Of a stretch of DNA of 64,000 bases, positions 24,486 to 32,872 are shown in pieces. Source of the stretch: CAVVIG01 sp050249955. Its GTDB lineage: Bacteria > Acidobacteriota > Vicinamibacteria > Vicinamibacterales > CAVVIG01. The notes under the pieces were generated by a model. The model ran no database searches. It saw only the letters and a program-made list of their open reading frames with translations, and was not told the origin of the DNA. Location of the stretch: NCBI GenBank assembly GCA_050249955.1, contig JBFWPN010000012.1, positions 62,001-126,000 of the forward strand, given 5' to 3'. Each line of letters begins with the position of its first letter. Position 1 is the first letter of the stretch. The position numbers were made by a program, and so were the translations under genes.

Positions 24486-25541
24486 CTAGAGCGAAAGAGC
24501 GGGGTCGGCGTTCATCTCCATGGACGACGTGATGCCGGCGCGCAGGCGGCGCAGCCCGGCGGCGGCAATCATCGCGGCATTGTCGGTGGACAGTGACAGG
24601 TCTGGCACGAAGGCCGGAATCTCGCGCGCCTCCCCATGGGCGCGCATCTCGGCGCGAAGCCGGCTGTTGGCCGAGACACCGCCGGCCACTCCCACGCTCT
24701 TGGCCCCGTGGATGAGGGCCGCCTTGAACGTGCGCTCGACCAGCGTCTTCACCACCACGCGCTGGAAGCTCGCGGCGATGTCGGCGACCGCCTGATCGTT
24801 CAGGGGAACACCCTGCTCCCGCAGGAGCGTCACGTGGCGCATGACGGCGGTCTTGAGCCCGGAAAAGCTGAAGTCGAGGTCGCCCTTCAACCCGGGCGCA
24901 TTCCGGTCGGCATGCGTCAGGCGCGTCCCGGGCCACCGGATGGCGGTGTCGTTCCCCTGCCTCGCGATCCGGTCGATGACCGGCCCACCCGGATACCCGA
25001 GCCCGAGCAGCTTCGCCACCTTGTCATACGCCTCCCCCGCCGCATCGTCACGCGTGCGGGAGAGCAGTTCGTAGGAGCCGGGCTGCGTGACGAGGTAGAG
25101 GCTGGTGTGTCCGCCGGAGACCACCAGGATGACCGCCGGCAACGGGAGCTCGCCGTTGTGCAGCACCAGGGATTCGATGTGCCCCGCGAGGTGGTGGACA
25201 CCGACAATCGGCAGGTTGGCGGCCGCGGCGGCCGCCTTGGCGAACGACACACCCACGAGGAGCGCGCCGACCAGGCCTGGGCCCTGGGTGACCGCCACCG
25301 CGCCGAGGTCGGTCCAGCCGACGGCGGCATCGGCCAGCGCCTTCTCGACCACACCGCAGATGTCGCGCACGTGCTGGCGTGAGGCCAGCTCGGGGACCAC
25401 GCCGCCCCATTCACGGTGGATCTCGACCTGCGACGCGATCACGTTCGAACGGATCGCCCACGGGCGTGCGGCGTCTCCGGTCTCCTCGACGACCGCTGCC
25501 GACGTTTCGTCGCAGGAGGTTTCGATGCCCAGTACGAGCAT
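24486..25541 (-). CDS. tsaD: tRNA N6-adenosine threonylcarbamoyltransferase
   Basis: TsaD transfers threonylcarbamoyl to A37 of tRNAs that read ANN codons, together with TsaB and TsaE, which are not in this window. The 351-residue protein opens with LGIETSCDETSAAVVE, has the metal-binding HHLAGHIES motif (His pair), ILVVSGGHTSLY, and the C-terminal GGVSANSRLR and ST-DNAAMIA motifs. Length and motifs match bacterial TsaD. It sits 25 bases after mtnA. Confidence 0.95.
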   Translation of the reverse strand: MLVLGIETSCDETSAAVVEETGDAARPWAIRSNVIASQVEIHREWGGVVPELASRQHVRDICGVVEKALADAAVGWTDLGAVAVTQGPGLVGALLVGVSFAKAAAAAANLPIVGVHHLAGHIESLVLHNGELPLPAVILVVSGGHTSLYLVTQPGSYELLSRTRDDAAGEAYDKVAKLLGLGYPGGPVIDRIARQGNDTAIRWPGTRLTHADRNAPGLKGDLDFSFSGLKTAVMRHVTLLREQGVPLNDQAVADIAASFQRVVVKTLVERTFKAALIHGAKSVGVAGGVSANSRLRAEMRAHGEAREIPAFVPDLSLSTDNAAMIAAAGLRRLRAGITSSMEMNADPALSL

Positions 25542-25566
25542 GGATCAGGTGTTCAGCACCGGCGTG

Positions 25567-26619
25567 TCAGACTCCGGCCGGCACGAACGCGCGGGCGAGC
25601 GACTCGGTGTACGGCGCCCGGAAGATGCCCTTCTCGGTGATGATGCCGGCAATGAGGTGGTTCGGCGTCACGTCGAAGGCCGGGTTCCAGACCGATGCGC
25701 CCTCGGGCGCCAGCTGGCTGCTGCCGACGTGGGTCACCTCACGGCTGTTGCGCTCCTCGATGGGAATGCCGGAGCCGTCGGTGGTGTTCAGGTCGATGGT
25801 CGAGAGCGGCGCAGCCACGTAGAAGGGCACGTCGTGCTCGCGTGCGAGCACGGCCACCGAGTAGGTGCCGATCTTGTTGGCGGTGTCGCCGTTGGCGGCA
25901 ATGCGGTCGGCGCCGACCACCACGAAGTTCACCTTTCCCTGCCGCATCAACGCGCCCGACATGTTGTCGGTGATCACCGTGGTGTCGATGCCGTCCTTCA
26001 CCAGTTCCCACGCCGTGAGGCGGGCCCCCTGGAGGAACGGACGGGTCTCGTCGGCGAACACCGCAACGTTCTTCCCGGCCTCGACCGCCCCGCGAATCAC
26101 CCCGAGGGCCGTGCCGTAGCCGGCGGTGGCCAGCGCGCCCGCGTTGCAGTGCGTGAGGATCCGCGCGTCCTGCGGCACGACCGCGGCGCCAAAGGCGCCC
26201 ATCGCGCGGCAGCTGGCGACATCCTCGTCATGGATCAGGTCGGCTTCGCGATCGAGCCGGTCCTTGAGCTGGTCGACCGACTCACCGACGCCGACGCCGG
26301 CCGCGAAGCAGCGCTTCATGCGTTCGATGGCCCAGAAGAGATTCACGGCAGTGGGCCGCGTCCCGGCCATCAGGTCGCAGATCCGGTAGAACTCGGTGGC
26401 GAGCTTCTGCGTGCCGGTGGCGGTGCTGCGGCGCATGCCGAGCGAAATGCCGAGCGCGGCGGCCACGCCGATGGCCGGGGCGCCCCGGATCACCATCGTC
26501 TTGATGGCCTTGGCGACGTCAGCCGCCGTCCTGCAGCGCACGTAGATCTCCTGCGCCGGCAGCTTGCGCTGGTCGATCATCACTACCACGTCGTTGTCGC
26601 GGGCAATCGTTGGAAGCAC
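25567..26619 (-). CDS. mtnA: S-methyl-5-thioribose-1-phosphate isomerase
   Basis: MtnA converts methylthioribose 1-phosphate to methylthioribulose 1-phosphate in methionine salvage. The 350-residue sequence has RGAPAIGVAAALG, the catalytic cysteine region ILTHCNAGALATAGYGTA, NMSGALMRQGKV, and LSTIDLNTTDGSGIPIEERN, all family signatures. No other methionine salvage gene is adjacent; the neighbours deal with nucleosides. A related use, isomerising other sugar 1-phosphates made by nucleoside phosphorylases, is possible but unproven. The GTG start has TAGAAT ending 6 bases before it and no ribosome binding site. Confidence 0.93.
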   Translation of the reverse strand: MLPTIARDNDVVVMIDQRKLPAQEIYVRCRTAADVAKAIKTMVIRGAPAIGVAAALGISLGMRRSTATGTQKLATEFYRICDLMAGTRPTAVNLFWAIERMKRCFAAGVGVGESVDQLKDRLDREADLIHDEDVASCRAMGAFGAAVVPQDARILTHCNAGALATAGYGTALGVIRGAVEAGKNVAVFADETRPFLQGARLTAWELVKDGIDTTVITDNMSGALMRQGKVNFVVVGADRIAANGDTANKIGTYSVAVLAREHDVPFYVAAPLSTIDLNTTDGSGIPIEERNSREVTHVGSSQLAPEGASVWNPAFDVTPNHLIAGIITEKGIFRAPYTESLARAFVPAGV

Positions 26620-26625
26620 GGGCCT

Positions 26626-26631
26626 ATTCTA
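26626..26631 (-). promoter_or_regulatory. -10-like TAGAAT, leaderless start of mtnA
   Basis: On the minus strand TAGAAT ends 6 bases before the GTG at 26619. Confidence 0.45.
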
Positions 26632-26686
26632 CCGTTCAACAGCGCGAACCGGGAGCTTCAGGCGGACCCGTGCGGTCGCGCGTGGG

Positions 26687-27079
26687 TTACAGAAGGCGCG
26701 CGTCGAAAGGCAGGGGCAGGAGGTCCTTCATGCGGAAGGTGCCCTTGTGTTCCGTGAGGTTGGCCAGGAACACCTCGAGATCGCCGCCGAACTCCCAGAG
26801 GATCTGGCGGCAGGCGCCGCAGGGGGGCGTCGGCTCCTGCGTGTCCGCAACCACGGCCACGGCCACGAACTCGCGGTGCCCCTCGGAGAGCGCCTTGAAC
26901 ATGGCCACCCGCTCGGCACAGACAGTGAGTCCGTAGGTGGCGTTCTCCACGTTGCAGCCGGTGATGATCGTGCCGTCCGGCGTCTGCAGGGCGGCGCCGA
27001 CCTTGAAGCCGGAGAAGCGCGCCACCGCGTGCTCACGGGCGGCACGCGCGGCACTCACGAGGAGGTCACGGTCAACCAT
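26687..27079 (-). CDS. cdd: Cytidine deaminase
   Basis: Cdd deaminates cytidine and deoxycytidine to uridine and deoxyuridine. The 130-residue, homotetramer-type enzyme has the zinc site with Cys in NVENATYGLTVCAERVAM (catalytic Glu is the one after CA) and PCGACRQIL. ATG 27079 gives the standard length; a TTG three codons earlier is possible. It is placed between PNP and mtnA in the nucleoside run, separated from PNP by the repeat patch 27086-27160. Confidence 0.95.
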   Translation of the reverse strand: MVDRDLLVSAARAAREHAVARFSGFKVGAALQTPDGTIITGCNVENATYGLTVCAERVAMFKALSEGHREFVAVAVVADTQEPTPPCGACRQILWEFGGDLEVFLANLTEHKGTFRMKDLLPLPFDARLL

Positions 27080-27085
27080 ACACAG

Positions 27086-27160
27086 CAAATGCTAATCGCT
27101 AATTGCCGATTGCTGATTCGAACTTCCAATTGGCAATCAGCATTCAGCAATCAGCAATCC
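27086..27160. repeat. AT-rich degenerate inverted repeat patch
   Basis: The stretch contains a perfect 11-bp inverted repeat, GATTGCTGATT at 27108-27118 and AATCAGCAATC at 27149-27159, with further partial copies of the same unit between and before. It resembles the patch at 7273-7345 in unit (GATTGC) and in its low GC content, and could fold into a hairpin between PNP and cdd. Confidence 0.7.
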
Positions 27161-27170
27161 GGAAGGGCCG

Positions 27171-27989
27171 TCAGGCCCGGGCGATGACCTCCTCGAGCAG
27201 CCCGATGAACTGTCCGCGCACGCGTCGCGCGGTCTCCATGACTTCGTCATGGTGGAGCGGCTGCGGCAGGACGCCCGCGGCCATGTTCGTGATGCACGAG
27301 ATGCCCAGGACCTCGATGCCCATGTGGCGCGCGGCAATCGCCTCGGGCACCGTCGACATGCCGACGGCGTCCGCCCCGATCACGCGCAGGAAGCGGATCT
27401 CGGCCGGCGTCTCGTAGCTGGGCCCGAGCAGCCCCACATAGACGCCGTGCGGCAGCGTCAGGCCACGTGCCGCTCCCGCCTCATCCGCGATGCCCCGCAG
27501 GCGTCGGGAGTAGACCTCACTCATGTCCGGGAAGCGGACACCGAAGCGCTCGTCGTTCGGGCCGACCAGCGGGTTGTCCCCGATCAGGTTGATGTGATCG
27601 TCGATCACCATCAGCGCGCCCTGCGAGAACCCCGTATTGATGCCGCCGGCCGCGTTGGTCAGCACCAGCATCTTCACGCCCAGCAGCCCGAGTGCCCGGA
27701 TGGCGAAGGTGACCGTCTTCAGGTCGTGCCCCTCGTAGACATGACAGCGGCCGGACAGCGCGGCAATCGTCCGACCACCCACCGTGCCGATGACCAGCCG
27801 CCCCTCGTGCCCGATCACCTTCGAGGCCGGCCAGTGCGGCAGGTCACCGTACGACATCGAGACGGCGTCGGCGAGCGTGCCCGCAAAGTCGCCCAGGCCA
27901 GACCCGAGCACGATGGCCAGGTCCGGCACCTTCTGGATCCGGCCGCGGACATAGTCCGCCGCCTCTTTCACGTCGTCGTAGTAACCCAT
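27171..27989 (-). CDS. Purine nucleoside phosphorylase
   Basis: This 272-residue trimeric-type phosphorylase splits purine (deoxy)nucleosides to base and sugar 1-phosphate. It shows GSGLGDFAG (phosphate loop), GRCHVYEGHD, LTNAAGGIN and MSTVPEAIAARHMG. The Asn in CITNMAAG is the residue that favours 6-oxopurines, which argues for a true PNP over methylthioadenosine phosphorylase. It is the third gene of deoA-nupC-pnp-cdd. Confidence 0.92.
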   Translation of the reverse strand: MGYYDDVKEAADYVRGRIQKVPDLAIVLGSGLGDFAGTLADAVSMSYGDLPHWPASKVIGHEGRLVIGTVGGRTIAALSGRCHVYEGHDLKTVTFAIRALGLLGVKMLVLTNAAGGINTGFSQGALMVIDDHINLIGDNPLVGPNDERFGVRFPDMSEVYSRRLRGIADEAGAARGLTLPHGVYVGLLGPSYETPAEIRFLRVIGADAVGMSTVPEAIAARHMGIEVLGISCITNMAAGVLPQPLHHDEVMETARRVRGQFIGLLEEVIARA

Positions 27990-28034
27990 GTCTGTTTCCC
28001 GACCGTCCAGGCCCGCCTGCCCTTCCCGCCCTCT

Positions 28035-29291
28035 CTACAGCAGAAAGCCGGCAATCGTCGCCGTCATGAAGTTCGCCAGCGTCCCGGCGAACATCGCCCG
28101 CAGGCCCAGGCGGGCCAGGTCGCTGCGACGGTTCGGGGCCAGTCCGCCGATGCCGCCGATCTGCATGCCGATGGAGCTGAAGTTCGCAAAGCCGCACAGC
28201 GCGAAGGTGGCAATGGTGAACGACTTGGGGTCGAGCGAGGCCTTGAGCGGTCCGAGCTGCGAATAGGCGACGAACTCGTTCAGCGCCATGCGGGTGCCCA
28301 GCAGGTTCCCGATAATCGGGGCATCACGCCAGGGCACCCCCATCGCCCACGCAATGGGCGCGAAGACCCAGCCGAAGATGCGGCTCAGGCTGAGGACGCC
28401 GCCGCCCGGCCACGGGATGTAGCCGAGCATGGCATTGAGCAGGGCAATCAGCGCGAGGAACGAGATGAGCATCGCGCCCACGTTCAGCGCCAGGTGCAGC
28501 CCCTCGTGCGTGCCGCGTCCGGCCGCGTCGATCACGTTGACGTCGGTCTTCTCCACCTTCAGCGTGACCGACCCCATCGTCTTCGGCGTCTCGGTCTCGG
28601 GCACCAGCAGCTTGGCCATCATGATCGTGCCGGGCGCCGTCATGATCACCGCCGTGAGCAGGTGCCTGGCCTCGATGCCGAACGCGATGTAGGCCGCCAT
28701 GATGCCGCCCGAGATGTGCGCCATGCCGGATGTCATCACCGTCATCAGTTCGGAGCGGGTCATCTCCGGCAGGTAGGGCCTGATGGTGAGCGGCGCCTCG
28801 GTCTGCCCCATGAAGATGCTCGCCGCCACGTTGAGCGACTCCGCGCCGCTCGCACGCATCACGCGGTGCATCACCACGGCGAACAGCCGCACGATGATCT
28901 GCATGATCCCGAAGTAATAGAGGATGGCGAACAGCGCCGCGATGAAGATGATCGTCGGCAGGATCTGGAACGCGAAGATGACCGCGTACTGGGCGCCGTC
29001 CGGCCCGATCGCGCCGGTCATCGCACGCCCCCACACCGTGGCGTCACCCAGCGGGCCGAAGACGAAGGCGGCGCCGACGTTCGAGAAGCCGAGGAGCTTC
29101 GTGATGTAGCCGCCGATGAACTCGAAGACGGTCTGGCCGACCGTCGTCTTGAGCACGATGAAGGCGAAGACGACCTGGAGGCCGAGCCCCCAGGCAATCG
29201 TGGTCCAGTTGATCGCGCGGCGGTCGGTGGAGAACGCGTACCCGATGCCCAGGATGACGACCGCCCCGATGAGCGGCTGGATGAAGTACAT
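28035..29291 (-). CDS. nupC: Concentrative nucleoside transporter (NupC/CNT family)
   Basis: This 418-residue inner-membrane carrier imports nucleosides with a cation. It has about ten helices and CNT signatures VFVFGPLGD-type (AAFVFGPLGD), FGFAFQILPTIIF-type (VIFAFQILPTIIF), SIFMGQTEAPL and LVPETETP, then ALCGFANFSSIG and GGLAPNRR near the end. Its ATG overlaps the deoA stop codon by one base (TGATG), so uptake and phosphorolysis are translationally linked. Confidence 0.93.
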   Translation of the reverse strand: MYFIQPLIGAVVILGIGYAFSTDRRAINWTTIAWGLGLQVVFAFIVLKTTVGQTVFEFIGGYITKLLGFSNVGAAFVFGPLGDATVWGRAMTGAIGPDGAQYAVIFAFQILPTIIFIAALFAILYYFGIMQIIVRLFAVVMHRVMRASGAESLNVAASIFMGQTEAPLTIRPYLPEMTRSELMTVMTSGMAHISGGIMAAYIAFGIEARHLLTAVIMTAPGTIMMAKLLVPETETPKTMGSVTLKVEKTDVNVIDAAGRGTHEGLHLALNVGAMLISFLALIALLNAMLGYIPWPGGGVLSLSRIFGWVFAPIAWAMGVPWRDAPIIGNLLGTRMALNEFVAYSQLGPLKASLDPKSFTIATFALCGFANFSSIGMQIGGIGGLAPNRRSDLARLGLRAMFAGTLANFMTATIAGFLL

Positions 29292-30595
29292 CAGCGGACC
29301 TCGCCAACGATGATGGGTCGAAGCGCCGGGGGCTCGTCGCCGATGGTGATGGCGCGCCCGGCCAGGACGAGCGCGGCATCGAGCCGTGCCTGCTCCCGGT
29401 AGTGGATCTCGAGGACAGCGTCGCCAGCCGACACCTGGGCGCCCGGCTTCGCCGTGACGATGATGCCCACGGCGGGGTCGACGGCGTCCTCGACCCGGTC
29501 GCGGCCGGCGCCCAGCGCAACGGAGGCGCGACCGACCAGTTCCGCGTCGAGGCGCGTGACGTAACCGGCGCGTGCCGCCCGCACCATGAAGCGGAACGGG
29601 GCCGCCGGGAGCCGCGTGTAGTCGTCCACCACCCGCGGGTCGCCGCCCTGCCCCTCGACAATCTGCCGGAACCGATCGAGCGCGGCACCCGAGTCGATCG
29701 CCGCGCGGACCCGTGCCTCGGCGTCAGCCCGGTCGGTGGCCACCTTCCCGAGCAGGAGCATGCGCACCGTCAGCTCGATGGAACAGTCCACCAGGTCGGC
29801 CGAGCCGCGCCCCTTCAGGATCTCGAGGCACTCGATGACCTCGAGTGCGTTCCCCACGGCCACTCCCAGCGGCATGTCCATGTCGGTGATCACCGCCTCG
29901 GTGCGCACGCCCGACGCCTTGCCGATGGAGACCAGCGACTCGGCGAGCCGGCGGGAGTCGGCCTCCGTCTTCATGAACGCGCCGCTGCCGGTCTTCACGT
30001 CCAGCACCAGCGCGTCGATCCCCTCGGCGATCTTCTTGCTCATGATCGAGGCGGAGATGAGCGGGATGCTCTCGACGGTGCCGGTCACGTCGCGCAAGGC
30101 GTACAGCTTCTTGTCCGCAGGGGCGATCTGCGAGGTCTGCCCCAGCATCGCGCAGCCGCATCGCTGCAGCGCGGCGCGCATCTCCTCGAGGGACAGTCCC
30201 GTACGGAAGCCCGGAATCGACTCGAGCTTGTCGAGCGTGCCGCCGGTGTGGCCCAGGCCCCGCCCAGACATCATCGGCACCGGCACGCCGCAGGCGGCCG
30301 CCACGGGCGCCAGCACGAGCGACGTCTTGTCGCCCACGCCGCCGGTGCTGTGCTTGTCCACCTTCACGCCGGGCAGATCGCTCAGGTCCACGCGGATGCC
30401 GGAGTGCACCATGGCATCGGTCAGCCATGCGGTCTCCTGCGGCGTCATCCCCCTGAGCAGGATCGCCATCAGCAGGGCCGACGCCTGGTAGTCGGGCAGG
30501 TCGCCCGTCGTGACGCCCTGCACGAACGCGACGATCTCCTCGCGCTCGAGCGCGTGGCCGTCACGTTTCCGCATGATGGTGTCTACGGTGCGCAT
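29291..30595 (-). CDS. deoA: Thymidine/pyrimidine-nucleoside phosphorylase
   Basis: DeoA splits thymidine (or pyrimidine nucleosides) to base and (deoxy)ribose 1-phosphate. The 434-residue protein has KHSTGGVGDK, MSGRGLGHTGGTLDKLE and the C-terminal domain of the family; its length fits TP/PyNP and is shorter than archaeal AMP phosphorylase. The ATG at 30595 has no ribosome binding site and TATACT ends 8 bases before it. It heads the nucleoside salvage operon (deoA-nupC-pnp-cdd, possibly on to mtnA and tsaD). Confidence 0.93.
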   Translation of the reverse strand: MRTVDTIMRKRDGHALEREEIVAFVQGVTTGDLPDYQASALLMAILLRGMTPQETAWLTDAMVHSGIRVDLSDLPGVKVDKHSTGGVGDKTSLVLAPVAAACGVPVPMMSGRGLGHTGGTLDKLESIPGFRTGLSLEEMRAALQRCGCAMLGQTSQIAPADKKLYALRDVTGTVESIPLISASIMSKKIAEGIDALVLDVKTGSGAFMKTEADSRRLAESLVSIGKASGVRTEAVITDMDMPLGVAVGNALEVIECLEILKGRGSADLVDCSIELTVRMLLLGKVATDRADAEARVRAAIDSGAALDRFRQIVEGQGGDPRVVDDYTRLPAAPFRFMVRAARAGYVTRLDAELVGRASVALGAGRDRVEDAVDPAVGIIVTAKPGAQVSAGDAVLEIHYREQARLDAALVLAGRAITIGDEPPALRPIIVGEVR

Positions 30596-30603
30596 CCGGC
30601 CGG

Positions 30604-30609
30604 AGTATA
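30604..30609 (-). promoter_or_regulatory. -10-like TATACT, leaderless start of deoA
   Basis: On the minus strand TATACT ends 8 bases before the deoA ATG. The whole divergent intergenic region is 39 bases. Confidence 0.55.
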
Positions 30610-30621
30610 TCGGAACTGCGC

Positions 30622-30627
30622 GATAAT
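30622..30627 (+). promoter_or_regulatory. -10-like GATAAT, leaderless start of the HEAT gene
   Basis: GATAAT ends 7 bases before the ATG at 30635 with no ribosome binding site. Any -35 element would fall in or next to deoA. Confidence 0.5.
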
Positions 30628-30634
30628 CTTCGCG

Positions 30635-32872
30635 ATGGGAGAAGTGCTCGCGACACGCGAGGCGGCACGGCTCACCGACTTCGCGCGCGCCTTCAAGGCG
30701 GCGGCACGCGCCGTCGTGCTCTATCCCGACGCCCATCCCGCCATTGCCACCACGCTCGGCCGCCTGGTCCGCCTCACCACCCCTCCCGAGCTGACGACAC
30801 CGTTCCGCATCGAGGTGAAGGCCGGCACCCTCACCGTCGGTGGCGCCGCCGCGCCGCGGCCCGATGCCGCCATCACCGAGCTGGCGGGCATGCTGCACGC
30901 CCACCTCATTGGCGAGCTGACCATCCATCCCGGTGGCGACCTCGCCGCCTGGCGCACCTTCCTCAGGCTCCTCGCGCGCCCACAGGACGAGGTCCACGCC
31001 GAGGGCGGCATCGCCCGGCTGTGGACGACCCTGGCTGGGCGCCACGTCGACATCCGCGAGATCGACTACGCGGAGGTGCTCCGGGAGCGCACGCGCGGCC
31101 TGGACGCCTCATGGGAGCAGGTGGTCGCGCACTGCCTCACCGGCAAGGCGTTCGACCTGCCCGAGGAACTGCTCCAGTCGCTCCTCGATGGCGCGGTGGA
31201 CAGCGACATGCTGGCCAGGGTCTTCGGGCAGCTCGATGCCGCCATCGAGTCGTCGGGCGGCACGGTGGGCGCCAGGGCCGCCGCCCTGATCCGCCTCCTG
31301 CGCGGCATCGTCCACGCGGTGCACGATCGGGCACCCCAGCACGACGAACGGGTGATGCGCGATCTGGCCATGGCCCTCGGCCACGCCTCGCCCGACCTGC
31401 TCCTGTCCGTGCTGGCGCAGGACGAGCCTGCGGCCGACGGCGGCGCTCCCGTGGTCGGCGCCGTGATGCAGCGGATGCCGGACGGCACCATTGCCAGCTT
31501 CGTGGCACGCCACGTGGTGGACGCAAGCGCCCCCATCGAGCGCGTCGCGCAGGCTTTCCAGGCTCTGGTCGTGGACGACAGCCGCCGCGAGCGCCTCGTC
31601 GGCATGGCGCACGACACCGCCATCGTCTCGGGCGCCGAAGGTGAGGCCTTCGAGGCGTCCTGGACACAGGTCGCCGAGACGCTGCTGTCCCAGTACTCGG
31701 ACGAGCCGTTCGTCTCGGCACAGTATGCACAGCAACTCACGACGGTACGGGCCGAGGCGATCGACGTGGAGCAGGTCAGCGACGACCCGCCCGAGCGGCT
31801 GACGGCCTGGCTCGGCACGGTCGCCACCAGCGAGCTCCGGCGGCTGGACCTGGCGCTCGTGCTCGACCTGCTGCGGATCGAGCACGACCCTGGGCGGCGA
31901 CGCGGGCTCATGGAGCCGGTCCTCACGCTCATCGACGATCTCCTCCTGGTTGGCGACTTCGACGCCGCCGGGCAGGTGCTCGAGGTCCTCCGCACCGATG
32001 CCGGCGCACACACCGACCCCGCACGGCGCGACCTCGCGCGGCGCACGCTCGACCGGCTGCTCACTACCGGCACCATGCGGCACATCGTCGGTCACCTGCA
32101 GACGCTGGACGACGCGCAGTTCCAGCGGGTGAAGGCAATCTGCCTGTCGCTCGGCGAGCAGTTCGTGCGCCTGCTGGCCGAGGCCCTGTCGGTCGAGGAG
32201 CGCACCCGTCCACGCGAGCGCCTCACCGAGATCCTCCTGGGCTTCGGCGCCGTGGGGCGGCACGAGGTGGAGCAGTTGAAGGCATCCGCCAACCCGGCCG
32301 TCCGTCGTACGGCTGTCTACCTGCTCCGCGAATTCGGAGGCAGCGATGCCCTGCCCGACCTGAAGGAACTGCTCGACGACACCGAACCCGGCGTGCAGCG
32401 TGATGCGGTGCGCGCCATCCTGCAGATCGGCACCGACGCGGGCTACCGGGTGCTGGAACAGGCGCTCGAGGGAGGCACGACCCAGTCGCGCGAGTCGATC
32501 ATGCAGGCGCTGGCCTCACAGCGTGATGAGCGGGCCGCCCCCCTCCTGATCTACATCCTGGAACACGTGCACCATGCGGGGGCCCTCGGGTGGGTCTACG
32601 CCACCGCGCTGGACCTGCTCGGCCAGCTGCGCGACAACCAGGCGATTCCCGCGCTGCAGGTGGCGCTCAGGCGCGGTGAGTGGTGGGCGCCCCGCCGCAC
32701 GGCCGCCCTCCGTGGCGCGGCGGCGGCAGCGCTCGCCCGCATCGGCACGACCGAGGCCGTGGCGGCCCTGGTCGACGCCGCGGGGCAGGGACCGCGCGGC
32801 GTGCGCGCGGCAGCCCAGGCACAGCTCGACATCCTTGCACGCGGCCGGGCCACCGGAGGACGCAGCGCATGA
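30635..32872 (+). CDS. HEAT-repeat protein with N-terminal 'LYPxxHP' module
   Basis: This 745-residue protein has no signal peptide. Residues about 1-120 form a module with AVVLYPDAHPAIATTLGRL, a beta hairpin (FRIEVKAGTLTVGG), then IGELTIHPGGDLAAWRTFLRLLA. The middle is alpha-helical. The C-terminal third (about 540-740) consists of HEAT or PBS-lyase-like repeats (NPAVRRTAVYLLREFGGSDALPDLKELL and following). HEAT arrays bind proteins. The gene overlaps the HD-GYP gene that follows (ATGA), whose N-terminus has the same module, so both proteins probably work in one signalling complex. The biochemical role is unknown. Confidence 0.8.
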   Translation: MGEVLATREAARLTDFARAFKAAARAVVLYPDAHPAIATTLGRLVRLTTPPELTTPFRIEVKAGTLTVGGAAAPRPDAAITELAGMLHAHLIGELTIHPGGDLAAWRTFLRLLARPQDEVHAEGGIARLWTTLAGRHVDIREIDYAEVLRERTRGLDASWEQVVAHCLTGKAFDLPEELLQSLLDGAVDSDMLARVFGQLDAAIESSGGTVGARAAALIRLLRGIVHAVHDRAPQHDERVMRDLAMALGHASPDLLLSVLAQDEPAADGGAPVVGAVMQRMPDGTIASFVARHVVDASAPIERVAQAFQALVVDDSRRERLVGMAHDTAIVSGAEGEAFEASWTQVAETLLSQYSDEPFVSAQYAQQLTTVRAEAIDVEQVSDDPPERLTAWLGTVATSELRRLDLALVLDLLRIEHDPGRRRGLMEPVLTLIDDLLLVGDFDAAGQVLEVLRTDAGAHTDPARRDLARRTLDRLLTTGTMRHIVGHLQTLDDAQFQRVKAICLSLGEQFVRLLAEALSVEERTRPRERLTEILLGFGAVGRHEVEQLKASANPAVRRTAVYLLREFGGSDALPDLKELLDDTEPGVQRDAVRAILQIGTDAGYRVLEQALEGGTTQSRESIMQALASQRDERAAPLLIYILEHVHHAGALGWVYATALDLLGQLRDNQAIPALQVALRRGEWWAPRRTAALRGAAAAALARIGTTEAVAALVDAAGQGPRGVRAAAQAQLDILARGRATGGRSA

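Noticed and set aside
27249..29402. 717-codon plus-strand frame antisense to PNP and nupC
   Set aside because: Both minus-strand genes are certain by motifs; the antisense frame has no recognisable domain.
29402..30634. N-terminal extension of the HEAT protein frame upstream of 30635
   Set aside because: It would be antisense to deoA; the ATG at 30635 is preceded by a -10-like hexamer and starts the shared module.
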